DNA of 35,765 nucleotides from Pseudomonadales bacterium (lineage in GTDB: Bacteria; Pseudomonadota; Gammaproteobacteria; Pseudomonadales; Pseudohongiellaceae), in assembly GCA_031260485.1 (NCBI GenBank), contig JAIRJU010000063.1:1-35765 (forward strand), in the 5' to 3' direction. Under the pieces are notes generated by a model. The model was given only the letters and a program-made list of their open reading frames with translations. It was not told where the DNA came from and made no database searches. Both the position numbers and the translations under genes were made by a program. The stretch's first letter is position 1; each line of letters starts with the position of its first letter. Below are positions 17,541 to 26,774 of the stretch, one piece after another.

Positions 17541-18743
17541 ATGAACGCTGCCAAGCTCATCCCCGCCGATTCCGTCGGGCTGGTGCAGCCGCAAAAACTG
17601 CACTTCGACACGCCCTTGCCCTTGCGCAGCGGGCGCGTGATCGAGCGTTACGACCTGATGGTGGAAACCTACGGCACGCTCAACCGCAATGCCTCCAACG
17701 CGAGTTTGATCTGCCACGCCCTCAGCGGCGATCACCACGCCGCAGGTTATTACGACGCCAACAACCCCAAGGAAAAACCCGGCTGGTGGGAGTGCTGCAT
17801 CGGCCCCGGCAAACCCTTCGACACCAATCACTTCTTCGTGGTGTGCCTGAACAATCTCGGCGGCTGCGCGGGCAGCACCGGCCCCTCGTCGCTCAACCCG
17901 GATACCGGCAAGCCCTTCGGCCCCGATTTCCCCATCATCACCGTGCGCGATTGGGTCAAAAGCCAGGCCCATCTGGCCGACCGCCTCGGCATCCAGCAAT
18001 GGGCCGCAATTATCGGCGGCAGCCTGGGCGGAATGCAGGCGATGCGCTGGGCCATCAGTTACCCTGAACGTCTGCGCCATGCGCTGATCATCGCCGCGGC
18101 GCCCAAACTGTCGGCGCAGAACATCGCCTTCAATGAAGTAGCGCGGCAATCCATCATGAGCGATCCTGATTTTCACGCGGGCCGCTACTACGACTACAAC
18201 ACCTATCCGCAAAAAGGCGTGATGCTGGCGCGCATGGTGGGCCATATCACCTATGTGTCGGACGCACTGATGCGCGATAAATTCGGCAAGGACGCGCGCG
18301 CCGGCAGCTTTGGCCGCGATCTGCGCAGTGGCAAACTCAGCTTTGGCTTCGACGTGGATTTTCAGGTGCAAAGCTACCTGCAATACAAAGGCGAAACCTT
18401 CTCCAAGAATTTTGATGCCAATACCTATCTCTTGGTGACCAAGACGCTCGACTATTTTGACCCTTCGGTAGATTACGAAGGCGATCTCAGCCGCGCCTTT
18501 GCCCAGAGCCAGTGCAAGTTTCTGGTCATGTCGTTCAGCAGCGATTGGCGTTTTGCACCGGAGCGCTCGCGCGAGATTGTCGATGCGCTGCTCAAGGCGA
18601 AGAAGGACGTAAGCTATCTCGAAATCGACGCCGACGAAGGTCACGATGCCTTTCTGCTGCCGATTCCGCGTTACATGCGCGCGCTGCACGCCTATATGAA
18701 GCGCGTGGCGGCGGAATGTGACGCAGGCGAAGGAGCACTCTGA
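17541..18743 (+). CDS. metX: Homoserine O-acyltransferase MetX
   Basis: [28 protein letters not shown]...[39 protein letters not shown]...[19 protein letters not shown]...DEGHDAFLL. Confidence 0.96.
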   Translation: MNAAKLIPADSVGLVQPQKLHFDTPLPLRSGRVIERYDLMVETYGTLNRNASNASLICHALSGDHHAAGYYDANNPKEKPGWWECCIGPGKPFDTNHFFVVCLNNLGGCAGSTGPSSLNPDTGKPFGPDFPIITVRDWVKSQAHLADRLGIQQWAAIIGGSLGGMQAMRWAISYPERLRHALIIAAAPKLSAQNIAFNEVARQSIMSDPDFHAGRYYDYNTYPQKGVMLARMVGHITYVSDALMRDKFGKDARAGSFGRDLRSGKLSFGFDVDFQVQSYLQYKGETFSKNFDANTYLLVTKTLDYFDPSVDYEGDLSRAFAQSQCKFLVMSFSSDWRFAPERSREIVDALLKAKKDVSYLEIDADEGHDAFLLPIPRYMRALHAYMKRVAAECDAGEGAL

Positions 18744-19333
18744 TGCGTGCCGATTTTCTGCTGATTCAGGATTGGATCGCGCCCCACTCGCGCGTGCTCG
18801 ACCTCGGCTGCGGCAACGGTGCGTTTCTTGCGTATCTCAAGCAAACCAAGCACATCCACGACTGCGGCCTGGAAATTGATGCTGCCAACATTGAAAAATG
18901 CCTCGATGCTGGCGTGAATGTAATCGAGCAAAACATGGAGCAAGGTCTAGGCAATTTCGAGAGCCAGAGCTTCGACACCGTGGTGCTGGCGCAAACCTTA
19001 CAGGCGTTGCAGCGGCCCGACATGATTCTCGATGAGATGCTGCGCGTCGGCAAAAACTGCATTCTGACTTTTCCGAATTTCGCTTACTGGCGGCACCGCG
19101 TCTATCTTGCGCGGCTGGGCCGGATGCCGAAATCCGAACTCTTGCCCTATGAATGGTACGACACACCGAACGTGCATCTGTGCACCATTCACGATTTCGA
19201 CGCGCTATGCCGCGAAAAACGCATCCGCGTGCTCAACCGCAGCGTGGTCGATGAGCAGCAGCGCAGCAAGGTGCTGATGCGCGCGCTGCCCAATCTGTTC
19301 GGCATCAATGCCATTTATCACATCACGCGATAA
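18743..19333 (+). CDS. metW: Methionine biosynthesis protein MetW
   Basis: RVLDLGCGNGAFLAYLKQTKHIHDCGLEIDAANIEKCLDAGVNVIEQNMEQGLGNFESQSFDTVVLAQTLQAL; overlaps metX stop. Confidence 0.96.
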   Translation: MRADFLLIQDWIAPHSRVLDLGCGNGAFLAYLKQTKHIHDCGLEIDAANIEKCLDAGVNVIEQNMEQGLGNFESQSFDTVVLAQTLQALQRPDMILDEMLRVGKNCILTFPNFAYWRHRVYLARLGRMPKSELLPYEWYDTPNVHLCTIHDFDALCREKRIRVLNRSVVDEQQRSKVLMRALPNLFGINAIYHITR

Positions 19334-19353
19334 CACGCGATAAAGAAGGGCCT

Positions 19354-19794
19354 ATGTTCAGCGTTCGCGCCTTTGCCATATTTTTGCTCACCCTAAGTTG
19401 CGCCCTGCTCGCGCGCGCCGACAGCACCGACATCGGCGGCTACACCGTGCATTATCTCGCGGTGAACAGCACCTTTCTCGACCCAGGCATCGCCGCGCAA
19501 TATGGCATCGTGCGCGGTGCGCGCCAGGCGTTCATCAACGTGGCCGTGCTGCGCCAGGATGGCAGCAGCGCCGGCACGCCGGTAACGGCCAGCATCAGCG
19601 GCGGAAAATTCAACCTGATGCAGCAAAGCACGCCGCTGCAATTCAAGGAAGTGCGCGAAGGCCAGGCCATCTATTACCTCGCGCAGTTCGATTTCTCCAA
19701 CGCGGAAACGCTGCGTTTTGAAATCACCGTACAAATTGAAGGCCAGAACGACGCGCATAAAATTACCTGGAGCACGCAACTTTATGCGGATTGA
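19354..19794 (+). CDS. DUF4426 domain secreted protein
   Basis: Signal peptide then GGYTVHYLAVNSTFLDPGIAAQYGIVRGARQAFINVAVL; metW-DUF4426-rdgB synteny. Confidence 0.9.
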   Translation: MFSVRAFAIFLLTLSCALLARADSTDIGGYTVHYLAVNSTFLDPGIAAQYGIVRGARQAFINVAVLRQDGSSAGTPVTASISGGKFNLMQQSTPLQFKEVREGQAIYYLAQFDFSNAETLRFEITVQIEGQNDAHKITWSTQLYAD

Positions 19795-19801
19795 CCTTGA
19801 C

Positions 19802-19834
19802 GCCCTCTCCCCAACCCCTACCCAGGGAGAGGGC
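19802..19834 (+). promoter_or_regulatory. Perfect 10-bp-stem hairpin covering the rdgB ribosome-binding site
   Basis: GCCCTCTCCC (19802-19811) ... GGGAGAGGGC (19825-19834); the 3' arm contains the GGAGAGGG Shine-Dalgarno, ATG at 19840. Confidence 0.75.
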
Positions 19835-19839
19835 ACCAT

Positions 19840-20454
19840 ATGACCACCATCGTTCTCGCCAGCGGCAACCGCAAAAAACTGGATGAACTGCAACGCATCC
19901 TGGCCGCCAAGGCCGTGAACTTTGTGCCGCAGAGCACCTTCGATGTCCGCGACGCCGACGAAACCGGCCTCAGCTTCGTCGAAAATGCGCTGATCAAGGC
20001 GCGTCACGCCAGCGCGCTCACGCAACTGCCCGCGCTGGCCGACGATTCCGGCATCGAAGTGGATGCGCTCGAAGGCGAGCCTGGCATTTATTCCGCGCGC
20101 TTCGCCGCGATGCACGGCAAGGGCAACGGCGATGACGCCAACAACGCGCTACTGCTCGACTTGCTCAAGCACACTCCCGAAGCACAACGCCGCGCACGTT
20201 ACCACTGCGCCATCGTGCTGCTGCGCCACGCGCGTGATCCAATGCCTTTGATTTGCCTCGGCAGTTGGGAAGGCAGCATTCTCACCACGCCGCGCGGCGC
20301 GCAGGGTTTTGGTTACGACCCGCTGTTCTATGTGCCCACGCATCACTGTAGCGCCGCCGAGCTTGCGCCTGAAATCAAGAACGCGATCAGCCATCGCGCC
20401 ATCGCGCTGCGGCAACTGTTGCAGCAATGGCCACACTTAAGTGGCGATAAATAA
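19840..20454 (+). CDS. rdgB: RdgB/HAM1 non-canonical purine NTP pyrophosphatase
   Basis: VLASGNRKKLDELQRIL, ETGLSFVENALIKARHAS, ALADDSGIEVDALEGEPGIYSARFA, GFGYDPLFYVP. Confidence 0.96.
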   Translation: MTTIVLASGNRKKLDELQRILAAKAVNFVPQSTFDVRDADETGLSFVENALIKARHASALTQLPALADDSGIEVDALEGEPGIYSARFAAMHGKGNGDDANNALLLDLLKHTPEAQRRARYHCAIVLLRHARDPMPLICLGSWEGSILTTPRGAQGFGYDPLFYVPTHHCSAAELAPEIKNAISHRAIALRQLLQQWPHLSGDK

Positions 20455-20618
20455 ATTCCCCTCCTGTGGAGGGGTGGCCGCCGCAGGCGGACGGGGTGGT
20501 AGCCGGACTGTGGCACGAGCTTTTGTTATGGAACCAGATCAACAGAAAATGATGCAAGGTGTTGGCGTTGTTGCAGGACCACCCCGCCCTGACGGGCACC
20601 CCTCCACAGGAGGGGAAT
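20454..20618. repeat. REP/MITE-like composite element, CCCCTCC family
   Basis: AATTCCCCTCCTGTGGAGGGGTGGCCGCCGCAGGCGGACGGGGTGGT ... ACCACCCCGCCCTGACGGGCACCCCTCCACAGGAGGGGAAT, inverted termini; begins at the rdgB stop and extends into the hemW ORF. Confidence 0.85.
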
Positions 20619-21823
20619 CCGCACAAGCCACACCCAGCGAAATTGAAAATGCTGCTGACGAATCTGCACGCGCGCGGGAAGGCGCCGCCAAGCTGCCACC
20701 GCTCAGCCTCTATGTGCATGTGCCGTGGTGTCTGCGCAAATGTCCGTATTGTGATTTCAATTCACATCAACGCCCCGAAGTATTGCCCGAAACCGACTAC
20801 ATCGCGGCACTACTCGATGATCTGCGCACCGATCTGCCTTATGCGCAAGGCCGCGAATTGGTCAGCATTTTCTTCGGCGGCGGCACACCCTCACTGTTCA
20901 GCGCGGCAAGTTTCACCACATTTTTGGACGAAGTACATAAAATCATCCCCTGCGCCGCCGACATCGAGATCACGCTGGAAGCCAACCCCGGCACCTTCGA
21001 GCAGGAACGCTTCAACGCCTACCGCCGCGCTGGCATCAATCGTCTTTCCATCGGCATTCAAAGTTTCGAGCCTGCGCAACTCTTACGCCTTGGCCGTGTG
21101 CATGATCGTAGCGAAGCGCTACGCGCCGCTGACATCGCGCGCCGCGCTGGTTTCGACAACTTCAATCTCGATTTGATGTTTGGTCTGCCTGGGCAAAATC
21201 TCGACGCGGCGCTTGCCGATCTCCGCCAGGCCCTTGCCTGCGCACCGACGCATGTGTCGTGGTATCAACTCACCATCGAACCCAACACCGAATTCTACCG
21301 CCGCCCGCCCACCCTGCCTGGCGACGAAAACGTGGCCGACATGCAGGAAGCCGGTATCACCCTTTTGGCAGAACACGGCTTTGTCCGCTACGAAATTTCC
21401 GCCTACGCACAAGCGAACCGTCATAGCCGGCACAACCGCAATTATTGGGAATTCGGCGACTATCTCGGCATCGGCGCTGGCGCGCATGGCAAGTTCACCG
21501 GCGCCGATGGCGCGATTCACCGCACCCGCAAAACACTCATGCCGTCGCATTATCTGCGCGGTGCAGACGGCAGGCTCGCGCAAACGCGAATGATTCCCGT
21601 GGAGGAGTTGCCGTTTGAATTTCTGCTCAATGCGCTGCGCCTGCGTGAAGGCGTGCCCGCCGCGCTCTTTAGCGCACGTACCGGCCTCGATCTCGATGCC
21701 GCCTTGGGCCCGGCGCTTACCCGCCTGCGCCGCGATGGTTTGCTCGTGCCCGGCTCAACGCGGCTTTGCACCACACCGCGCGGGTACAACCACCTCAACA
21801 CGGTGCTGGAAAGACTGTTGTGA
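20528..21823 (+). CDS. hemW: HemW, radical SAM heme chaperone
   Basis: PPLSLYVHVPWCLRKCPYCDFNSHQ...FFGGGTPSLFSA...GINRLSIGIQSF...DLMFGLPGQ; ORF open from 20441, start uncertain (ATG 20528, 20549 or 20552). Confidence 0.92.
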   Translation: MEPDQQKMMQGVGVVAGPPRPDGHPSTGGESAQATPSEIENAADESARAREGAAKLPPLSLYVHVPWCLRKCPYCDFNSHQRPEVLPETDYIAALLDDLRTDLPYAQGRELVSIFFGGGTPSLFSAASFTTFLDEVHKIIPCAADIEITLEANPGTFEQERFNAYRRAGINRLSIGIQSFEPAQLLRLGRVHDRSEALRAADIARRAGFDNFNLDLMFGLPGQNLDAALADLRQALACAPTHVSWYQLTIEPNTEFYRRPPTLPGDENVADMQEAGITLLAEHGFVRYEISAYAQANRHSRHNRNYWEFGDYLGIGAGAHGKFTGADGAIHRTRKTLMPSHYLRGADGRLAQTRMIPVEELPFEFLLNALRLREGVPAALFSARTGLDLDAALGPALTRLRRDGLLVPGSTRLCTTPRGYNHLNTVLERLL

Positions 21824-21834
21824 CGGAATCCATT

Positions 21835-22629
21835 ATGAAATTACCGTTCTATATCGTCGATGCCTTCACCTCGCGCGTATTCCACGGCAACCCCGCCGCC
21901 GTTTGCCCGCTCGACGCCTGGCCCAGCGACGCCCTCATGCAGCGCATCGCCGCCGAAAACAACCTGCCTGAAACGGCGTTTCTCGTACCCGAAGGCACAC
22001 ACTGGCACCTGCGCTGGTTCACGCCACTGGTCGAAATCGAACTCTGCGGCCACGCCACCTTGGCGAGCGCACTGGTACTGGCCTTGCGCAACCCTACGCT
22101 CAACCAATTTCGTTTCCATACCTTGAGCGGTGAATTGACTGTCACACGCGAAGGCGACCTTTATACCCTTGACTTCCCTGTGCGTGAGTTGACGCCACTC
22201 GCCACGCATCCCGCACTCGGCGCCGCGCTTGGCTGCCACGTGCTGCACCTCACCCAATCCGGCCACAAGCACGCCATCGCCGAACTTGAGAACGAAACCG
22301 CCGTACGCACCTGCCGCCCCGACTTCGCTGCGCTCAAAGCGCTACCCTGGTCCGGCATCAACATCACCGCGCGCGGCAGCGATTGCGATTTCGTCTCACG
22401 CTTTTTCGCCCCCAAAGTTGGCGTCGATGAAGATCCTGTCACCGGCTCCGCGCACTGCGGCCTCACGCCTTATTGGGCCGCCACGCTCGGTAAAACCCGC
22501 CTTAACGCCCGCCAGCTTTCTGCACGCGGCGGCGAGCTTACTTGCGAACTGCGCGGCGCGCGCGTACTGATGAGCGGCAGCGGCGTGCTGTATAGCCAGG
22601 GTACGCTGTGCCTTGATGTGGCGTCATAA
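21835..22629 (+). CDS. PhzF family isomerase/epimerase-like protein
   Basis: IVDAFTSRVFHGNPAAVCPLDAWPSDALMQRIAAENNLPETAFL...LRWFTPLVEIELCGHATLASA...DEDPVTGSAHCGLTPYWA. Confidence 0.95.
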   Translation: MKLPFYIVDAFTSRVFHGNPAAVCPLDAWPSDALMQRIAAENNLPETAFLVPEGTHWHLRWFTPLVEIELCGHATLASALVLALRNPTLNQFRFHTLSGELTVTREGDLYTLDFPVRELTPLATHPALGAALGCHVLHLTQSGHKHAIAELENETAVRTCRPDFAALKALPWSGINITARGSDCDFVSRFFAPKVGVDEDPVTGSAHCGLTPYWAATLGKTRLNARQLSARGGELTCELRGARVLMSGSGVLYSQGTLCLDVAS

Positions 22630-22873
22630 GCACACAAATCAGTCAACTATCCCTTTATTAACGCGCTTTAACCGTTCTATAACTGTTAATTGCCGCCCTC
22701 TCTCGCGTTAAGCGCCTAGCATCACCGGCTGTCGTTACCTGTGCAGGGTAAAGCCCATGCGTTCGCGCCTTCTTATGTTTGCGGTACCTACTTGGTGGAT
22801 AACCTCGGCATGAGGCGCACGCCGCACGCCAGTTATGCCTATCGCTTCTGAGACATACGGGAGTTTTTGACCC

Positions 22874-24409
22874 ATGCGTTATATTTTGTTGCTGCACCGT
22901 TATCTGGCCGTGGCGGTCGGCCTATTGATGGTGCTGTGGTGTTTGTCCGGTTTCGTGATGATGTACCAGAGTTACCCGAGCTTGAGCCCGCAGCAACAAC
23001 TGGCGGGCCTGGCGCCGCTCGACTTGCGCGACTGCTGCACGCTGGGCGATACCCGCTTCAATCCCACAGCGCCGTTGCCCGCCTTGCGTGTAGAAATGCT
23101 GTTGGGCGATCCGGTGCTGCGTTTCTCTGGCTTTTCCTTGCGCACTGCCGAGGGCGGCACCAGCAGCGTGCTCAACCTGCGCACGGGGCAGGCGCTACAA
23201 ACCTTGAACCCGGAACAGGTGCTGGAGGTGGCGCGGCAATACGGGCGCGGCAATGCAATTGTGGGGGAACCGCACTCGCTTGGCATCATCGACATCGACC
23301 AGTGGACCCTCCAGAGCGCACGACGCAATCGCCCTACCTGGCACTTCGCGTTCGACGACACCGCCGCCACGGAAATCTATGTATCCGGCGCGAGCGGCGA
23401 AGTGTTCCAAAAAACCACACGCCGCGAGCGTGTGCTCGCTTGGCTGGGTGCAATTCCGCATTGGTTGTACCCCACCGCGCTGCGGCAAAACGGCGCGTTA
23501 TGGAACGAAATTGTTATTTGGAGCGCCGTGGCGGGCAGTTTTCTGGCCGCCACCGGCCTCTACGTAGGCATCGCGCGGCTGCGCCGCAACCGCGCGGGGC
23601 AATGGAGTTCGCCCTTTCGCGGTTGGTGGTATTGGCATCATGTCAGCGGCTTGGTATTCGGCATCTTGACGCTCACCTGGGTGTTCAGTGGCTTACTCAC
23701 CATGAACCCCTGGGGCGCGCTCAGCGGCGGTGGTGGCACGCCATACCGTCAGGAAATCCAAGGCAGGGCGACCTGGAGCGAATTCAGCACCTTTCTCTCG
23801 TTCATTGTGGAACGTGTGAATGCTAATAAATACCAACGCTTGGAAACCGCACCTTTCAATGGCCGCTTTTACGCGCTGGCCTCGCAAGCGCGTGAGCCTA
23901 ACGTGCGCTTGGATGTGGAAGGCCGCCTCGCGCTGCTCACCGAAAACGAGGTACGCGCGGCGCTGACGCCGTTGTCAGCACCCGTTCTAGCGCTGGATCT
24001 GCTGCTGCAGGAAGACAGCTACTACTACGGCGGCAAAGGCGGCGATCGCGGTGGCGAGGTGAACTTGCCGGTGTATCGCGTGTCGCTGGCGGACGCCGAA
24101 AACACACGGCTCTACATCGACAAAGATAGCGGCGCGGTGCGCACGCTCAACGCCGATGGACGCTGGTCGCGCTGGCTCCGCACGGGCTTGCACGATCTGG
24201 ATTTCGCGGTGCTGCGACAGCAGCCGGTGTGGGACATCGTTGTGATGCTGCTGCTAGCCGGCGTAACACTGCTCTGCCTGATCGGTACCTGGCTCGCCAT
24301 CGCGCGCGTGCGCTTGGACTGGCGCATCCTGCGTGGCCGCTGGCGCCGCCGCGCGAGCACTGCAAAGCTCAACCCACACTCACGCCACACTGACATAAGG
24401 ACACCATGA
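22874..24409 (+). CDS. PepSY-associated TM helix (iron-regulated membrane protein-like)
   Basis: LHRYLAVAVGLLMVLWCLSGFVMMYQSYP..., HFAFDDTAATEIYVSGASGEV, IPHWLYP, WHHVSGLVFGILTLTWVFSGLLTMNPWG. Confidence 0.85.
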   Translation: MRYILLLHRYLAVAVGLLMVLWCLSGFVMMYQSYPSLSPQQQLAGLAPLDLRDCCTLGDTRFNPTAPLPALRVEMLLGDPVLRFSGFSLRTAEGGTSSVLNLRTGQALQTLNPEQVLEVARQYGRGNAIVGEPHSLGIIDIDQWTLQSARRNRPTWHFAFDDTAATEIYVSGASGEVFQKTTRRERVLAWLGAIPHWLYPTALRQNGALWNEIVIWSAVAGSFLAATGLYVGIARLRRNRAGQWSSPFRGWWYWHHVSGLVFGILTLTWVFSGLLTMNPWGALSGGGGTPYRQEIQGRATWSEFSTFLSFIVERVNANKYQRLETAPFNGRFYALASQAREPNVRLDVEGRLALLTENEVRAALTPLSAPVLALDLLLQEDSYYYGGKGGDRGGEVNLPVYRVSLADAENTRLYIDKDSGAVRTLNADGRWSRWLRTGLHDLDFAVLRQQPVWDIVVMLLLAGVTLLCLIGTWLAIARVRLDWRILRGRWRRRASTAKLNPHSRHTDIRTP

Positions 24410-24410
24410 C

Positions 24411-24548
24411 ATGCGCAAATTCACCAAACGCTTCCTCAAGCAGGAAAGCGATCTGCTACGCAATCCTCAGGATGATCTGAACGCACAAATCTTCACCAAC
24501 ACGGTGTACCGCACTACGGATCGCTTCGTGCTGCTGTTCGGCAAATAG
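24411..24548 (+). CDS. Small ORF (45 aa), unknown; possibly a truncated gene
   Basis: MRKFTKRFLKQESDLLRNPQDDLNAQIFTNTVYRTTDRFVLLFGK*; starts 1 nt after the PepSY stop. Confidence 0.45.
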   Translation: MRKFTKRFLKQESDLLRNPQDDLNAQIFTNTVYRTTDRFVLLFGK

Positions 24549-24655
24549 TACAGCGCGGCGTTATCCAGGCAGCAATTGCAGGAAAGCATTTCGATCCATT
24601 CCAACTGAGATTGCATCACCACAAATAGTGGCGCCCAGCGCAAACCTCGACTACC

Positions 24656-24925
24656 TTGATGCTTGGAAGTCATTTCTATAGGATGGATGCGCCTGTGACC
24701 ACCAAGCACCGTTTTCGTGGCAAATACCGATTGGAAGTCCGTGAGGACGATCACCCGCCAATGCACGCTCACTTGGCGGGCGCGGACGTAGACTTGGTGA
24801 TTTCACTGGAGACCCTGGAAATCACTCACGGCCAAGCGCCTAGAGCATTGCTGGATGAGGTGCTGGAATGGGTTTACAAACACCAGGCTGAGCTGATTGA
24901 GGAATGGAAGAAATGGAACGATTAA
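24656..24925 (+). CDS. DUF4160 protein (TA-like partner)
   Basis: FRGKYRLEVREDDHPPMHAHLAGADVDLVISLETLEITHGQAPRALLDEVLEWVYKHQAELIEEWKKW; overlaps the next DUF2442 gene. Confidence 0.85.
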   Translation: MMLGSHFYRMDAPVTTKHRFRGKYRLEVREDDHPPMHAHLAGADVDLVISLETLEITHGQAPRALLDEVLEWVYKHQAELIEEWKKWND

Positions 24926-25380
24926 CCAATACCAAAATGACTCGCCCTCGCCTCAAAGCCGTGAAAGCTTTGCCTGGATACAGGTTGCGCATGACCTTTA
25001 TCGACGACACGGTACTAACCTTGAACAAGCGTGAAACCGTCTTCAGCAAGCGTGGTCTTGTTCCTTTACGCGATGAAGCCAATTTCGCCAAAGCCTGCAT
25101 CGGCGAAGACGCCGGCTGGACCGTGGAATGGCCAGAATTCGATATTCAAATCGGTGCCGACACGCTGTGGCTGGATGCGCAAGCGCAGAACGCACCCGAT
25201 GAAAACACCCGCATCTTCGCGCAATGGCGCGCTCGCTACGGGTTGACATTGGCGCAAGCCGCCGAGGCGTTGGGTATGACCACGCGCACGATGAGCGCCT
25301 ACGGCACTGGCGCACGGCCTGTGCCGCGCTACATCGCGCTGGCGGTCAAGGGCTGGGAATCTGAGCATTCCTTGCGTTAG
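24904..25380 (+). CDS. DUF2442 protein with C-terminal helix-turn-helix
   Basis: RLKAVKALPGYRLRMTFIDDTVLTLNKRE...PEFDIQIGADTLWLDA + RARYGLTLAQAAEALGMTTRTMSAYGTGARPVPRYIALAVKGWE. Confidence 0.85.
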   Translation: MEEMERLTNTKMTRPRLKAVKALPGYRLRMTFIDDTVLTLNKRETVFSKRGLVPLRDEANFAKACIGEDAGWTVEWPEFDIQIGADTLWLDAQAQNAPDENTRIFAQWRARYGLTLAQAAEALGMTTRTMSAYGTGARPVPRYIALAVKGWESEHSLR

Positions 25381-25526
25381 TGGCTGGCGGTCAATTTCAT
25401 CCCGAACAGATACACCGGCACGCCTCGGACGAGGGTGTGCCCTACAAGTTCAAGGACGCCCAGCAATTGCTGGAAAATTTTTTCGCGGATGTGGATCGTG
25501 TCCTGCTGGAGATAAGTAAGCCATGA
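25380..25526 (+). pseudogene. C-terminal remnant of a TumE-like toxin
   Basis: Reading frame VAGGQFHPEQIHRHASDEGVPYKFKDAQQLLENFFADVDRVLLEISKP* ending ATGA-overlapped with the next gene; the body of the toxin is absent. Confidence 0.6.
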
Positions 25527-25873
25527 AATCTATCGTCGTCGGCATCATGCCCCAAGACCAAATTCGCAAGCGTGTGCTAGCCATCGCGCGCGGCGACCAC
25601 AAGCCAAAGCCGAGTGAGCCAAAAATTTGGTTCACCTCGATGAAGTCATTGGCCGAAGTGTTGAGCGACGACAACCGTGCATTGCTGCGCGTCATCGCCG
25701 AGACTGAGCCCGAATCCATTTCGGCGCTGGCCCAGACCACAGGCCGCGCGCCTGGCAACCTGTCACGCACGCTCAAAACCATGTCCAACTATGGCATCGT
25801 CGATCTCAAACGCGAACGCAATCTCGTGCGCCCCATCGCCAAAGCTACTGCATTCCGTATCGTTGCTGCGTAG
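25523..25873 (+). CDS. HVO_A0114/TumA-like winged-helix antitoxin
   Basis: FTSMKSLAEVLSDDNRALLRVIAETEPESISALAQTTGRAPGNLSRTLKTMSNYGIVDLKRERNLVRPIAKATAFRI. Confidence 0.8.
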   Translation: MKSIVVGIMPQDQIRKRVLAIARGDHKPKPSEPKIWFTSMKSLAEVLSDDNRALLRVIAETEPESISALAQTTGRAPGNLSRTLKTMSNYGIVDLKRERNLVRPIAKATAFRIVAA

Positions 25874-25874
25874 A

Positions 25875-26702
25875 ATGCCGCACCGCTTGTTGTTCTTCTC
25901 ATTCCTGTTCTTGAGCACGATCGTCACGGCTCAAGACACCCCCTCCCGCATCGTCAGCATGAACGTCTGTACCGATCAGTTACTGCTACAACTGGTGGAA
26001 CCACAGCGCATCGTGTCTCTGAGCTATCTCGCCGCCGATCCGCGTTATTCGCCTTACGCCGAAGAAGCGCGGCGCTTTACGCTCAACCATGGCCGCGCCG
26101 AGGAAGTGCTTGCGCTCGCGCCCGACTTGGTGCTCACCAGCCAATTCAGCGCTACGTTTACTGCGTCACTGCTGGAGCGCCGTGGTTATCGGGTGCAGCG
26201 TTTCGGCTTTGCCGCTGATTTGCATGAAGTGGCCGCACAAGTGACAAGGCTCGGCGCCTTGACTGGCAGAACCACACAAGCCAACGCTTTGCTGAACAGT
26301 TTGCAAAACGCAGTGGCCGTCAGCCGTGCGCGGCTCTGGCCCTTGCTCGAAGGCAAGCGTGCGGTGTTCCTGAGCAACAATGGCTTCGTCTATGGCAGCG
26401 AAACATTACAAGACAGTTTTCTGCAAAGTCTGGGCTTGGTGAACGTGGCCAGCGACGCCGGGCTTCATGGCCCCGCGCCAATGACGCTCGAAGCCTTGCT
26501 TGCCGCGCAGCCCACGCTGGTGTTCATGCCGAGCGCGAGCGCTATTGATGCGCAACTCGCGCATCCGCTGCTGCGGCATCCGGTGTGGCAGCGACTGGCG
26601 GGGCAGGTGCGGCGCATCGCGCTGGAAGAGCGTTGGTTCGATTGCGCAGGGCCTGAACTGCTGCACGCCTATACCGTATTGGAACGAGAATTCTTGCCAT
26701 GA
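25875..26702 (+). CDS. BtuF-like ABC transporter substrate-binding protein
   Basis: Signal peptide; RIVSMNVCTDQLLLQLVEPQRIVSLSYLAADPRYSP...LALAPDLVLTSQ...; followed by permease and ATPase. Confidence 0.9.
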   Translation: MPHRLLFFSFLFLSTIVTAQDTPSRIVSMNVCTDQLLLQLVEPQRIVSLSYLAADPRYSPYAEEARRFTLNHGRAEEVLALAPDLVLTSQFSATFTASLLERRGYRVQRFGFAADLHEVAAQVTRLGALTGRTTQANALLNSLQNAVAVSRARLWPLLEGKRAVFLSNNGFVYGSETLQDSFLQSLGLVNVASDAGLHGPAPMTLEALLAAQPTLVFMPSASAIDAQLAHPLLRHPVWQRLAGQVRRIALEERWFDCAGPELLHAYTVLEREFLP

Positions 26703-26774
26703 GCCCCATCGAGCTTGCCATCCTCACCTTCCCCTGCTTGCGGGGAAAGGAGCAGGAATGAAGGAGCAAGAATC

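Noticed and set aside
17448-18689. 413-aa minus-strand ORF
   Set aside because: Antisense to metX, which has unmistakable conserved motifs.
22630-22873. Cobalamin riboswitch upstream of the PepSY/BtuFCD region
   Set aside because: Looked for a B12-box-like AGYCMGnAgaCCkGCc motif and did not find a convincing one.
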